From NCBI RefSeq assembly GCF_004359985.1, contig NZ_SMRO01000001.1, forward strand, positions 682,001 to 746,000: 64,000 nucleotides of DNA, read 5' to 3'. Positions 9,827 to 18,374 of the stretch are shown in pieces. Source of the stretch: Paraburkholderia flava (GTDB lineage Bacteria > Pseudomonadota > Gammaproteobacteria > Burkholderiales > Burkholderiaceae). The notes under the pieces were generated by a model that did not search any database, was not told where the DNA came from, and saw nothing but the letters and a program-made list of their open reading frames with translations. How positions within the stretch are numbered: the stretch's first letter is position 1; each line of letters starts with the position of its first letter. The position numbers and the translations under genes were made by a program.

Positions 9827-9952
9827 GTTATTTTATTCGTATTGGACGATATAGCCACGACGCAGGACACTCGCTGTGCACGATCGAGACCGCACACACG
9901 AAATACACAACACATAGCCGTTCTGGAACCCACCGTCATCGGAGAAGCGTTC

Positions 9953-11032
9953 ATGAATCAGCCATCGTCCCGCCGGCTTCCGCCGCCCTTCCGCCCGTCG
10001 ATTCATCCGCTCGCCCGCGTACTCGCGGCGACGCTCGCACTGGCGGGCACGATGCTCGCGCATGCGGAGACGACGCTTTACGTCGCGAACGTCGGCGGCT
10101 CGAACGAACAGCTGTACCGGCAGAAGATCATCCCTGCGTTCGAAAAAGCGCACAACGTGAAAATCGTCTACGTCGCGGGGAATTCGAGCGACACGCTCGC
10201 GAAACTGCAGGCGCAGAAGGGGCATCAGCAGATCAACGTCGCGGTGATGGACGACGGTCCGATGTACCAGGCGATGCAGCTCGGCCTGTGCGCGAAAATC
10301 GATGACGCGCCCGTATTGAAGGACCTGTACCCGCTCGCGCGACTCGGTCCGACCGCCGTCGGTATCGGCATGGTCGCGACGGGTCTCGGCTACAACGAAG
10401 AAGCCTTCAAGAAAGCGGGCCTGCCGCCGCCCGATTCGTGGAACGCGCTCACCGACAAACGTCTGAAGGGAAAGATCGGTGTCCCGCCGATCACCAACAC
10501 GTATGGCCTGCACACGCTCGTGATGCTCGCGCGGATGAACGGCGGCGGCGAGAAGAACATCGACCCCGGCTTCACCGCGATCACGAAGCAGGTCGCGCCG
10601 AACGTGCTGTCGTGGGCACCGACGCCCGGCGAGATGGACGGGCTGATGCAAAGCGGCGACGTGATCCTGGCTCCTTACGGCAGCGGCCGTGCAGTCGCGT
10701 TGCAGAACACCGGCTTTCCGCTGAAGTTTATCTACCCGAAGGAAGGCGGCGTCGCGTTGCAGGTCGGTGCATGCGCGATCGCGGAGAACGCGCAGCCGGC
10801 GCTGTCGCAGCAGTTCATCCAGTACCTGCTGAGTCCCGAGGTGCAGACAATGCAGGCGCAGGCCATCGGTCTCGGTCCGGTCAATCGCACGGTGAAGCTC
10901 ACACCGGAAGTTGCCGCGCGCGTGCCGTACGGTCCCGATCAGATCGCGAAGCTCGTCGCCGTCGACTGGACGACGATCAACCAGCACCGCACCGAATGGA
11001 CGGAGCGCTGGAACCGTTCGGTCGAGCGCTAA
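9953..11032 (+). CDS. ABC transporter periplasmic substrate-binding protein, spermidine/putrescine (PotD) type
   Basis: A 359-residue secreted binding protein. The N-terminus has a basic region, a hydrophobic core (LARVLAATLALAGTMLAHA) and a probable cleavage after AHA near residue 39, then mature TTLYVANVGGSNEQLYRQKI. Overall pattern fits family 1/PotD-like extracellular solute-binding proteins. I chose ATG at 9953, with GGAGAA upstream and a proper signal peptide; the ORF stays open further upstream but without these features. It is the first gene of the operon. The ligand is probably a cationic or amino compound, judging from the oxidases encoded downstream. Confidence 0.9.
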   Translation: MNQPSSRRLPPPFRPSIHPLARVLAATLALAGTMLAHAETTLYVANVGGSNEQLYRQKIIPAFEKAHNVKIVYVAGNSSDTLAKLQAQKGHQQINVAVMDDGPMYQAMQLGLCAKIDDAPVLKDLYPLARLGPTAVGIGMVATGLGYNEEAFKKAGLPPPDSWNALTDKRLKGKIGVPPITNTYGLHTLVMLARMNGGGEKNIDPGFTAITKQVAPNVLSWAPTPGEMDGLMQSGDVILAPYGSGRAVALQNTGFPLKFIYPKEGGVALQVGACAIAENAQPALSQQFIQYLLSPEVQTMQAQAIGLGPVNRTVKLTPEVAARVPYGPDQIAKLVAVDWTTINQHRTEWTERWNRSVER

Positions 11033-11062
11033 TCGCCCCTCCTCACGATACGGCACGCGATC

Positions 11063-12163
11063 ATGACCTTCCTCACCCTGCAGGGCCTTTCGAAACGCTA
11101 CGGCGATTTCACGGCCGTCGAGCAGATCGATCTCTCCGTCGAGCGCGGCGAATTCCTGTCGCTGCTCGGACCGTCGGGTTGCGGCAAGACGACGACGCTG
11201 CAGATGATCGCCGGCTTCGTCACGCCGACCACGGGCCGCATCGTGCTCGACGGTCGCGACATCACCGCCGAGCGCCCGGAAAAGCGCGGCATGGGTGTCG
11301 TATTCCAGAGCTACGCGCTGTTTCCGCACATGACGGTCGAGAACAACGTCGGCTTCGGGCTCGAGATGCGTCGCGTGAAGCGGCCCGAGCGGATGCAGCG
11401 TATCGCCGAGGCGCTCGATCTCGTGCGGCTCGGTGGACTCGGTGCGCGCTATCCGAAGGAGTTATCCGGCGGGCAGCGGCAACGCGTCGCGATTGCACGC
11501 GCGATCGCGATGCAGCCCGATCTGCTGCTGCTCGACGAACCGATGTCGAATCTCGACGCGAAGCTGCGCGAGGAAATGCACATCGAACTGCGCGCGATCC
11601 AGCGACGCCTCGGCATCACGACGATTCTCGTCACGCATGACCAGGTGGAAGCGATGACGATGAGCGATCGCATCGCAGTGATGCATCGCGGCACCATCGC
11701 GCAGTTGAGCACGCCGTTCGAAGCGTATGAGCGACCACGCACGCCGTTCGCGTCGACGTTCCTCGGCCGCACCAACGCACTACCGGGCGAAGTGATCCGC
11801 CGCAACGGACGTTGCGCAGAAGTGTCGGTGGCAGGCACGACGCTGAAAGTGCCGCACGAAGGCCGGGAAGTACAGGGACACGTCCACGTCTATATCCGCC
11901 CGGAAAAAATGCGTCTCTCACCGCAGGAATCCGACGCTACATCAGCAACGGCAACCGCATCGCGCACGCGCGGCCGGATCGCAACACGCGTGTTCGTCGG
12001 CAACCAGTGGTTGCTGGAAATCGATTCGGCGCTCGGCAAGCTCTCCATCGCGCAGCCGAATTTCGGCGCGCCGCCGCCAGCCGAAGGCATGGAAGTCGGC
12101 ATCGACTGGTCCGACGACGATCTGCGCGTACTCGAACAGGAGGCCGCCGATGGCCACGCTTGA
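11063..12163 (+). CDS. ABC transporter ATP-binding protein, PotA-like
   Basis: A 366-residue cytoplasmic ATPase. Walker A GPSGCGKTT near residues 37-45, Q-loop VVFQSYALFPHMTVENN, signature LSGGQRQRVAIARAIA, Walker B LLLLDEPMSNLDAKLREEM and switch His in ILVTHDQVEAM are all intact. The region after about residue 240 is a TOBE-type regulatory domain with PLR-style EKMRLSP, typical of the spermidine/putrescine and iron importers. It overlaps the next permease gene by 14 bp. Confidence 0.94.
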   Translation: MTFLTLQGLSKRYGDFTAVEQIDLSVERGEFLSLLGPSGCGKTTTLQMIAGFVTPTTGRIVLDGRDITAERPEKRGMGVVFQSYALFPHMTVENNVGFGLEMRRVKRPERMQRIAEALDLVRLGGLGARYPKELSGGQRQRVAIARAIAMQPDLLLLDEPMSNLDAKLREEMHIELRAIQRRLGITTILVTHDQVEAMTMSDRIAVMHRGTIAQLSTPFEAYERPRTPFASTFLGRTNALPGEVIRRNGRCAEVSVAGTTLKVPHEGREVQGHVHVYIRPEKMRLSPQESDATSATATASRTRGRIATRVFVGNQWLLEIDSALGKLSIAQPNFGAPPPAEGMEVGIDWSDDDLRVLEQEAADGHA

Positions 12164-13022
12164 TCACGATCGCGCGGGCGCCGCGCCGTGGCTGTTGTCG
12201 GGACCGGCATTGCTGCTGTTCAGTGCGTTGCTGCTGGTGCCGCTCATCCTCACGTTCATGCTGTCGTTCCACGCGTTCAGCGATACGGCCGGCGTTCAAC
12301 CGGGATGGACGCTGACGAACTATTTCGAGGTCGTCACCGATCCGTACTACGGGACGATCTTTCTGCGCACCGCCGGTCTCGCGTGCGCGGTCACGCTCGC
12401 GAGCATCGTGTTCGGCGTACCGGAAACGATCATCCTCGCGCGGATGAAACAACCGTGGCAGTCGCTGTGCCTGCTCGTCGTACTGGGCCCGCTGCTGATT
12501 TCGGTCGTCGTGCGCACGCTCGGCTGGCAGATCCTGCTCGGCAACAACGGCGTGCTGAACGACGCGCTGCGGGCGCTGCACATCACGTCGGAGCCGATAC
12601 GTCTGGTGTTCACGATGACCGGCACGATCATCGCGCTCACGCATGTCCTGGTGCCGTTCATGGTGATGTCGGTATGGGCGACGCTGCAGAAGCTCGATCC
12701 GCAGGTCGAATGGGCCGGCCGTTCGCTCGGCGGATCGCCGGCGAAGGTGTTTCGTCGCGTCGTGCTGCCGCAGATCCTGCCCGGCGTGCTGTCCGGTTCG
12801 ATCATCGTGTTTGCACTGTCTGCGTCCGCGTTCGCGACGCCCGCGCTGATCGGCGGACGCCGTCTGAAAGTGGTCGCGACCGCCGCATACGACGAATTCC
12901 TCGGCACGCTGAACTGGCCGCTCGGCGCGAGCATCGCCGTGCTGCTGCTGATCGCGAACGTCGCGATCGTCGCGGGCTGCAGCAAGCTCGCCGAGCGCCG
13001 CTTCCGTCAGGTGTTCGAATGA
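12150..13022 (+). CDS. ABC transporter permease, PotB-like
   Basis: A 290-residue inner-membrane protein with about six hydrophobic segments, the first near residues 15-38. The cytoplasmic EAA-like coupling loop is WAGRSLGGSPAKVFRRVVLPQILPGV. AGGAGG sits 8 bp upstream of ATG 12150, inside the ATPase gene. Its stop overlaps the start of the second permease (ATGA). It pairs with that protein to form the transmembrane channel. Confidence 0.93.
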   Translation: MATLDHDRAGAAPWLLSGPALLLFSALLLVPLILTFMLSFHAFSDTAGVQPGWTLTNYFEVVTDPYYGTIFLRTAGLACAVTLASIVFGVPETIILARMKQPWQSLCLLVVLGPLLISVVVRTLGWQILLGNNGVLNDALRALHITSEPIRLVFTMTGTIIALTHVLVPFMVMSVWATLQKLDPQVEWAGRSLGGSPAKVFRRVVLPQILPGVLSGSIIVFALSASAFATPALIGGRRLKVVATAAYDEFLGTLNWPLGASIAVLLLIANVAIVAGCSKLAERRFRQVFE

Positions 13023-13825
13023 ACGGGACCTCGCGCAACGGTTTCTGGTCGCTCGCGTACAACGCGCTGTTCCTGTCGTTCATCGCGGCGCCGCTCATCG
13101 TCGTGGTGCTCGTCGCGTTCACCGACAAGGGCTTCATCTCGATGCCGTTCGACGGTGCATCGCTGCGCTGGTTCAAGGCGATCCTGCAGAACGGCGACAT
13201 CGTCGACGCATTCTGGCTGTCCGCGCGGCTCGCGTTCGTCGCCGCGACGATCGGCGTCGTGCTTGCGGTGCCGGCCGCGCTCGCAATCGCGCGTTATCGC
13301 TTTCCGGGCCGCTCGGCACTGACGAGCTTCTTCCTGTCGCCGATGATGATTCCCGCCGTCGTGCTCGGCATCGCATTCCTGCGCTTCATGTCGATGCTGC
13401 ATCTGAACGGTTCGTTCTGGCCGCTCGCCGCGACGCACGTCGTGGTCGTGCTGCCGTATGCGCTGCGCCTTGCGCTGTCGGCGGCGATCGGACTCGACCG
13501 CGATGCGGAGCGCGCCGCGTTGTCGTGCGGCGCGAGCCGCTTCACCGCGTTTCGCCGCATCGTGCTGCCGATGATCCGCACCGGCGTCGCTGGCGGCTGG
13601 GTGCTGTCGTTCATCCAGAGCTTCGACGAGCTGACGATGACGATTTTCGTGGCCACACCCGGCACGACGACGCTGCCCGTTGCGATGTACAACCAGATCG
13701 CGCAGACGATCGATCCGCTCGTCACCTCGGTGGCGACGCTGATGATCGCCGGCACGATCATATTGATGGTGCTGCTCGACCGGCTGGCCGGGCTGGACCG
13801 TATTCTGATCGGAGAATCCCGATGA
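13019..13825 (+). CDS. ABC transporter permease, PotC-like
   Basis: A 268-residue inner-membrane protein starting MNGTSRNGFWSLAYNALF, with six predicted membrane segments and the EAA-type loop RAALSCGASRFTAFRRIVLP. The start at 13019 overlaps the previous stop by 4 bp; the frame is open far upstream but that stretch is antisense-like filler over the first permease. Its own stop overlaps the next start by 4 bp. Tight coupling through the whole run supports a single transcript. Confidence 0.93.
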   Translation: MNGTSRNGFWSLAYNALFLSFIAAPLIVVVLVAFTDKGFISMPFDGASLRWFKAILQNGDIVDAFWLSARLAFVAATIGVVLAVPAALAIARYRFPGRSALTSFFLSPMMIPAVVLGIAFLRFMSMLHLNGSFWPLAATHVVVVLPYALRLALSAAIGLDRDAERAALSCGASRFTAFRRIVLPMIRTGVAGGWVLSFIQSFDELTMTIFVATPGTTTLPVAMYNQIAQTIDPLVTSVATLMIAGTIILMVLLDRLAGLDRILIGESR

Positions 13826-14964
13826 ACGGATCGTATTCCGCGAGCCCTGACGTATTGGTAATCGGCGGCGGACTCGTGGGTTCAGCCGTAGCCTGCGGAC
13901 TCGCGCGCGAAGGCGCACGCGTCGCGGTGCTCGACCAGGACGATGGTGGTTTTCGCGCATCGCGCGGCAACTTTGGCCTCGTGTGGGTGCAGGGCAAGGG
14001 CTACGGGCTCACGCCGTATGCACGCTGGACCCGCAGTTCGTCGGAACGCTGGCCCGCGTTCGCCGCGTCGCTGCTGGAGAGTACAGGCATCGACGTCGCG
14101 CTGCGCCAGCCGGGCGGTTTTCAGTTCTGCTTCTCGGACGAAGAACTCACCGCGCGCGAAGAACGTCTGTCGACGCTGCGGCGCGAACTCGCCGGTGACT
14201 ATCCGTACCAGATGCTCGACGCACGCGACGTCCACGACCGCCTGCCAGCGATCGGCCCCGACGTGATCGGCGCGAGCTACACGCCGATGGATGGTCACGT
14301 GAATCCGTTGAAGCTGCTGCGCGCGCTGCACGCGGAGATGCAGCAGCGCGGCGTCTCACTCGTCAACGGTGTGGACGTGCAGCGCATCGAACCGCAGGGT
14401 GGCAGCTTCGTCGTACATTCAGCGCAACGTACATGGCGCGCCCCGCGCATCGTGCTCGCCGCCGGACTCGGCAATCGCGCGCTCGCGCCGCACGTCGGAC
14501 TGCATGCGCCGGTCGCGCCGAATCGCGGACAGGTACTCGTCAGCGAACGCGTCGAGCGCTTTCTCGAGTACCCGACGCTCAATGTCCGGCAAACCGACGA
14601 AGGCTCGGTGCAGTTCGGCGATTCGATGGAAGAAGTCGGCTACAACGACTTCACGACAACCGACGTGCTCGCATCGATCGCTCGCCGCAACCTGCGCGCG
14701 TTCCCGCTGCTGCGCGACGTGCGGCTCGTGCGGATGTGGGCTGCGTTGCGCGTCTACAGCCCCGACGGTTTTCCGGTCTATGACGAATCCGCGCAGTATC
14801 CCGGCGCGTTCGTCGTGACCTGCCACAGCGGCGTCACGCTCGCGGCAGCACACGCGATGCGCATCGCACCGTGGATCACAGGTGCGCCGATGCCCGACGA
14901 ACTTCCCGTTTTCACCGGACGCCGCTTTCTCGATGCCGCCGCTGTGCCGCATCGCGCTCATTGA
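13822..14964 (+). CDS. DAO-type FAD-dependent amine/amino-acid oxidoreductase (opine oxidase beta-like), copy 1
   Basis: A 380-residue flavoprotein. A Rossmann FAD motif GGGLVGSAVACGLAREG lies at residues 15-31, followed by VAVLDQDDGG; the C-terminus has the FAD-closing block near YSPDGFPVYDES. The fold is the D-amino-acid oxidase/sarcosine oxidase/HcnC-OoxB family, which oxidises C-N bonds of amino-acid derivatives. It has no signal peptide. GGAGA precedes the start at 13822, which overlaps the permease stop. A second, divergent paralogue lies three genes on, and the [2Fe-2S] and HcnB-like subunits between them suggest a membrane-linked heteromeric dehydrogenase. Confidence 0.9.
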   Translation: MNGSYSASPDVLVIGGGLVGSAVACGLAREGARVAVLDQDDGGFRASRGNFGLVWVQGKGYGLTPYARWTRSSSERWPAFAASLLESTGIDVALRQPGGFQFCFSDEELTAREERLSTLRRELAGDYPYQMLDARDVHDRLPAIGPDVIGASYTPMDGHVNPLKLLRALHAEMQQRGVSLVNGVDVQRIEPQGGSFVVHSAQRTWRAPRIVLAAGLGNRALAPHVGLHAPVAPNRGQVLVSERVERFLEYPTLNVRQTDEGSVQFGDSMEEVGYNDFTTTDVLASIARRNLRAFPLLRDVRLVRMWAALRVYSPDGFPVYDESAQYPGAFVVTCHSGVTLAAAHAMRIAPWITGAPMPDELPVFTGRRFLDAAAVPHRAH

Positions 14965-14980
14965 CCTATACGCACATTCC

Positions 14981-15322
14981 ATGACCACGAAACCGCTCTT
15001 CACGGTGTTGCCCGGCGCCACCGACGCGCCCGTCGACATCTGGTTCAACGACGAACCGCTGCGCGTGCCCGGCGGACGCTCTGTCGCAGCAGCACTGCTC
15101 GCCGCCGGTATAGATCGCTTTCGCGCGACGCCCGTATCGGGTGCGCCGCGTGCGCCGTACTGCATGATGGGCGTGTGCTTCGAATGCCTCGTCGAGATCG
15201 ACGGCGTGCCGAGTCGTCAGAGTTGCATGGTCGCTGTGCGCGACGGCATGCGCATCCACTCGCAGGAAGGCGCACGCGATCTGCCACCGTCCATCGTCGC
15301 GGAGAACGCTCATGAACACTGA
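14981..15322 (+). CDS. Small [2Fe-2S] ferredoxin-like subunit, HcnA/OoxA-type gamma subunit
   Basis: A 113-residue protein with plant-type ferredoxin fold. The cluster-binding Cys pattern is YCMMGVCFECLVEIDG followed by RQSC: C-x4-C-x2-C-x11-12-C. Proteins of this size accompany HcnBC, opine oxidases and D-hydroxyproline dehydrogenase. I start it at ATG 14981, giving an N-terminus like its homologues (MTTKPLFTVLPGATDAPVDI). It overlaps the next gene by 11 bp. It presumably passes electrons between the flavin subunits and the respiratory chain (inference). Confidence 0.9.
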   Translation: MTTKPLFTVLPGATDAPVDIWFNDEPLRVPGGRSVAAALLAAGIDRFRATPVSGAPRAPYCMMGVCFECLVEIDGVPSRQSCMVAVRDGMRIHSQEGARDLPPSIVAENAHEH

Positions 15323-16706
15323 AGCGATCGACGTCGCAGTCGTGGGCGCAGGCCCCGCGGGACTCGCGGCAGCAACGCGCGCCGCGCAGCTTGGTTTGTC
15401 GGTCGTGCTGCTCGACGAACAGGACGCCGTCGGCGGACAGATCTATCGCGCGATCGAGCGCAGCGACGACACGCGCCGCACGATCCTCGGCCCCGACTAC
15501 GCAGCTGGTGCGCCGCTTGCTGCCGCGTTCGCCGCATCGGGTGCGCGCCATGTCGCGGGCGCATCGGTGTGGCAGGTCACACGCGAGCGCAGCGTCCACT
15601 ATCTGCGCGACGGCAAGGTCGGCAGCTTCGACGCACGTCGCGTGATCCTCGCGACCGGCGCACTTGAGAGACCGTTCCCTGTGCCCGGCTGGACGTTACC
15701 AGGCGTGCTGACCGCGGGCGCCGCGCAGATCCTGCTGAAAAGCGCAGGCGAAGTGCCCGCCGAACCGCCGGTGCTCGCCGGCTGCGGACCGCTGCTGTAT
15801 CTGCTCGGCTGGCAGTACGTGCGAGCGGGCGTGAAGATTCGTGCGCTCGTCGATACGACACGCCATGAGGATCGCTGGCGTGCGAAGAAACATCTGTTCG
15901 CGGCGCTGCGCGCGTGGCCGTTTCTGAGCAAGGGGCTGCATCTGATGCGCACGTTGCGCGAAGCCGGCGTGCCGACCTACACGGCAGCGGACGATCTTCG
16001 CATCGAAAGCGCACCCGGCGACGACGGCACACCACGCGCGGCGGCGTTGCACTTCAGCGTGAAGGGTGTCCCGCAGCGCATCGAAACATCGGTGGTGCTG
16101 CTGCATCAAGGCGTCGTGCCGAACACGCAGTTCACGCATGCGCTGCGTGCGAAGCATCGCTGGGATGAAGCGCAACTGTGCTTCACGCCCGAGACCGATG
16201 TATGGGGCGAACTCGACGTCGCGGGCGTATTCGTCGCCGGCGATGGCTCGGGCATCGGCGGTGCGGAAGCAGCGGCGCAACGCGGCGAACTCGCCGCGCT
16301 CGCGGTCGCGACGCAACTCGGCAAGCTCGACGCCGCCGCACGCGACGCGGCCGCACGTCCGCATCGCGAGAAATTGGCGGACGTGATGCGCATCCGTCCA
16401 TTCCTCGACGCACTGTACCGCCCGCGCGACGCGAACCGCATTCCCGCCGACGATGTCACCGTCTGCCGCTGCGAAGAAGTCACTGCCGGTGAAGTGCGGC
16501 ACTTCGTGTCGCTCGGCTGTCTCGGACCGAACCAGGCGAAGTCGTTCGGTCGCTGCGGGATGGGTCCGTGCCAGGGACGTCTGTGCGGGCTCACGGTCAC
16601 CGAAGTCATCGCCGCCGCGCGCAACGTCGAGCCGGAAGCGGTCGGCTACTACCGCATCCGTCCGCCGATCAAACCGCTCACGCTCGGAGAGCTTGCCGGT
16701 GAATGA
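15312..16706 (+). CDS. FAD/NAD(P)-dependent oxidoreductase with C-terminal [2Fe-2S] domain, HcnB/OoxA alpha-like
   Basis: A 464-residue flavoprotein. The first dinucleotide motif is VVGAGPAGLAAATRAAQLG at residues 8-26 with LLDEQDAVGGQIY; a second, less perfect one (VLAGCGPLLYLLGWQYVRAG) follows near 150. A conserved VFVAGDGSGIGG block lies near 308. The C-terminus is a BFD-like cluster domain with CRCEEV near 388 and GRCGMGPCQGRLC near 415. This architecture is that of HcnB, opine oxidase subunit A and proline/hydroxyproline dehydrogenase alpha subunits. It likely forms a core complex with the small ferredoxin and one or both DAO-type subunits. Confidence 0.91.
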   Translation: MNTEAIDVAVVGAGPAGLAAATRAAQLGLSVVLLDEQDAVGGQIYRAIERSDDTRRTILGPDYAAGAPLAAAFAASGARHVAGASVWQVTRERSVHYLRDGKVGSFDARRVILATGALERPFPVPGWTLPGVLTAGAAQILLKSAGEVPAEPPVLAGCGPLLYLLGWQYVRAGVKIRALVDTTRHEDRWRAKKHLFAALRAWPFLSKGLHLMRTLREAGVPTYTAADDLRIESAPGDDGTPRAAALHFSVKGVPQRIETSVVLLHQGVVPNTQFTHALRAKHRWDEAQLCFTPETDVWGELDVAGVFVAGDGSGIGGAEAAAQRGELAALAVATQLGKLDAAARDAAARPHREKLADVMRIRPFLDALYRPRDANRIPADDVTVCRCEEVTAGEVRHFVSLGCLGPNQAKSFGRCGMGPCQGRLCGLTVTEVIAAARNVEPEAVGYYRIRPPIKPLTLGELAGE

Positions 16707-17853
16707 TGCGACCGAGGTATTGATCGTCGGCGGCGGACTGCACGGTTCGAGCAGCGCGTTTCATCTCGCGCGCCGTGGTGTGCGCGCGACCGTGCTCGAA
16801 GCGGATTACGTGGGACGTCATGCATCGGGCGTCAATGCGGGTGGCGTGCGCACGCTTGGCCGGCCGTTGCCGGAGATTCCGCTCGCGCTGGCATCGCGCG
16901 AAATCTGGCACGGGCTCGCCGATCTGATCGGCGACGACGGCGGCTTCGTGCCGTCCGGCCAGATCAAGATCGCGGAAACCGAAGCGGAACTCGACGCATG
17001 CCGCGCGCGCGTCGCGCTGCTCGAAGCGCATGGCTTCACGCATGAACGCGTGATCGATCGCGAAACGCTGCGCGCGCTCGAACCGGCACTCGCGCCGCAC
17101 GTCACCGGCGGTATCTACGTGGAGCACGACGGCTATGCACGGCCCTATCGCACGACGACCGCGTTCCGTCTCGCGGCCCAGCGTCTCGGCGCACGCTTTC
17201 ATGAAGGCACGCCGGTTACGCGTATCGAACGGCGCGGCAAGCAGTGGTTCGCGCACACGCCGACGGGCACGTTTTCCGCGCCGCATCTGGTTGTGACCGC
17301 GGGCGCGTGGGCCGCGGAACTCGCGCGTCAGGTCGGCGAGGACGTGCCCGCCCATCCGGAAGGTTTGATGCTGATGGTCACGCATCGCGTTGCGCCGTTC
17401 TGCCACGCGACGCTCGGTGCGACCGGCCGGCCGCTGTCGTTCAAGCAGTTCGACAATGGGACGGTCGTGATCGGCGGCAAGCTGATCGGCATCGCCGATC
17501 TCGCGGGGCGGCACGGCGAAGTGGATTTCGCGCGGCTCGTGCGCAGCGCGCAGACCGTCACCGATCTGTTCCCGCATCTGCGCAATCTCGGCGTTAATCG
17601 CGCGTGGGCCGGCGTCGAAGCATTCATCGACGATGAACTGCCGGTGCTGTCGCGCAGCCGTCGCGCGGACAACCTCACTTACTCGTTTGGTTATTGCGGC
17701 AGCGGTTTTCAGCTGGGCCCTGTGTGCGGTCGGCTCGTTGCCGAACTCGTGCTCGATGGATACGCGTCGCTGCCTGTTGACGCGTTTGCGATCGACCGCT
17801 TCGGGCGTGCGGATCATTCCGCCGCAACCGCGACGGCCACCGCTTCACACTGA
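16699..17853 (+). CDS. DAO-type FAD-dependent oxidoreductase (opine oxidase beta-like), copy 2
   Basis: A 384-residue flavoprotein, paralogous to the 13822 gene. FAD motif GGGLHGSSSAFHLARRG is at residues 9-25, followed by TVLEADYVGRHASGVNAGGV, and a C-terminal SFGYCGSGFQLGPVCG closes the FAD site. I chose GTG at 16699, with GGAGAG seven bases upstream and 8 bp overlap with the previous gene; the only nearby ATG is out of frame. Two beta-type subunits for one alpha/gamma pair suggests alternative complexes or two oxidation steps. Confidence 0.9.
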   Translation: MNDATEVLIVGGGLHGSSSAFHLARRGVRATVLEADYVGRHASGVNAGGVRTLGRPLPEIPLALASREIWHGLADLIGDDGGFVPSGQIKIAETEAELDACRARVALLEAHGFTHERVIDRETLRALEPALAPHVTGGIYVEHDGYARPYRTTTAFRLAAQRLGARFHEGTPVTRIERRGKQWFAHTPTGTFSAPHLVVTAGAWAAELARQVGEDVPAHPEGLMLMVTHRVAPFCHATLGATGRPLSFKQFDNGTVVIGGKLIGIADLAGRHGEVDFARLVRSAQTVTDLFPHLRNLGVNRAWAGVEAFIDDELPVLSRSRRADNLTYSFGYCGSGFQLGPVCGRLVAELVLDGYASLPVDAFAIDRFGRADHSAATATATASH

Positions 17854-17879
17854 TTTTTTCACTCGAAGGATCCACACTG

Positions 17880-18233
17880 ATGAACGATATCGAACGCATC
17901 GACAGCAACCAGCGGATGAGCCGCGTCGTCAAGGCCGCTGGCCTCGTGTTTATCGGCGGGCAGACTGCAGCCGAACGCACACCTGACGTCAAGGCACAGA
18001 CCGCGCAGGTACTCGCAAAGATCGACGGTTTTCTGAAGCAGGCGGGTATCGACAAGACGCGGCTGTTGTCCGCGCAAATCTGGCTAGCGAATATCGAACG
18101 CGATTTCGCGGGGATGAATGAAGTATGGGATGCGTGGGTCGCGCCGGGCTGCTCACCGGCGCGGGCAACGGTTCAGGCGCAGCTCGCGGCGCCTGAACTG
18201 CTGGTCGAGATTATGGCGGTCGCGCTGGCTTAG
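17880..18233 (+). CDS. RidA-family imine/enamine deaminase
   Basis: A 117-residue YjgF/YER057c/UK114 protein. Family blocks are visible: GLVFIGGQTA near residue 21, DFAGMNEVWDAWV near 75 and ARATVQAQLAAPELLVEI at the end, with the Arg that binds substrate carboxylate in related proteins. RidA hydrolyses reactive imines made by amine oxidation or PLP enzymes. Its place 26 bp behind two C-N oxidising flavoproteins strongly suggests it clears the imine product of this pathway. It is the last gene of the operon. Confidence 0.92.
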   Translation: MNDIERIDSNQRMSRVVKAAGLVFIGGQTAAERTPDVKAQTAQVLAKIDGFLKQAGIDKTRLLSAQIWLANIERDFAGMNEVWDAWVAPGCSPARATVQAQLAAPELLVEIMAVALA

Positions 18234-18268
18234 GGTTGCTTCGCGCGGTGACCGTCATTGCGCGCGGT

Positions 18269-18374
18269 CATGAAGCGCTGTCAGCGCGAGCGCATCTTTG
18301 ACCATGGCCGTCGCACTCGCATAGCACTGCTTCGCGCGACGGTTATCATGACGCGCTGTCACGCCAGCGCATCC
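18269..18374. repeat. Imperfect direct repeat, about 28 bp, between convergent genes
   Basis: CATGAAGCGCTGTCAGCGCG at 18269 is echoed by CATGACGCGCTGTCACGCCA at 18347, and both continue into GCGCATC. The second copy runs into the 3' end of the LysR gene. The first contains GCGCT-GTC-AGCGC, a small hairpin that could help terminate the operon, though no T-run follows. Confidence 0.35.

Noticed and set aside
12188..13018. Extended start of the second permease in frame 2
   Set aside because: The extra 277 codons overlap the first permease in another frame and are Arg/His-rich; the ATG at 13019 gives the normal PotC start.
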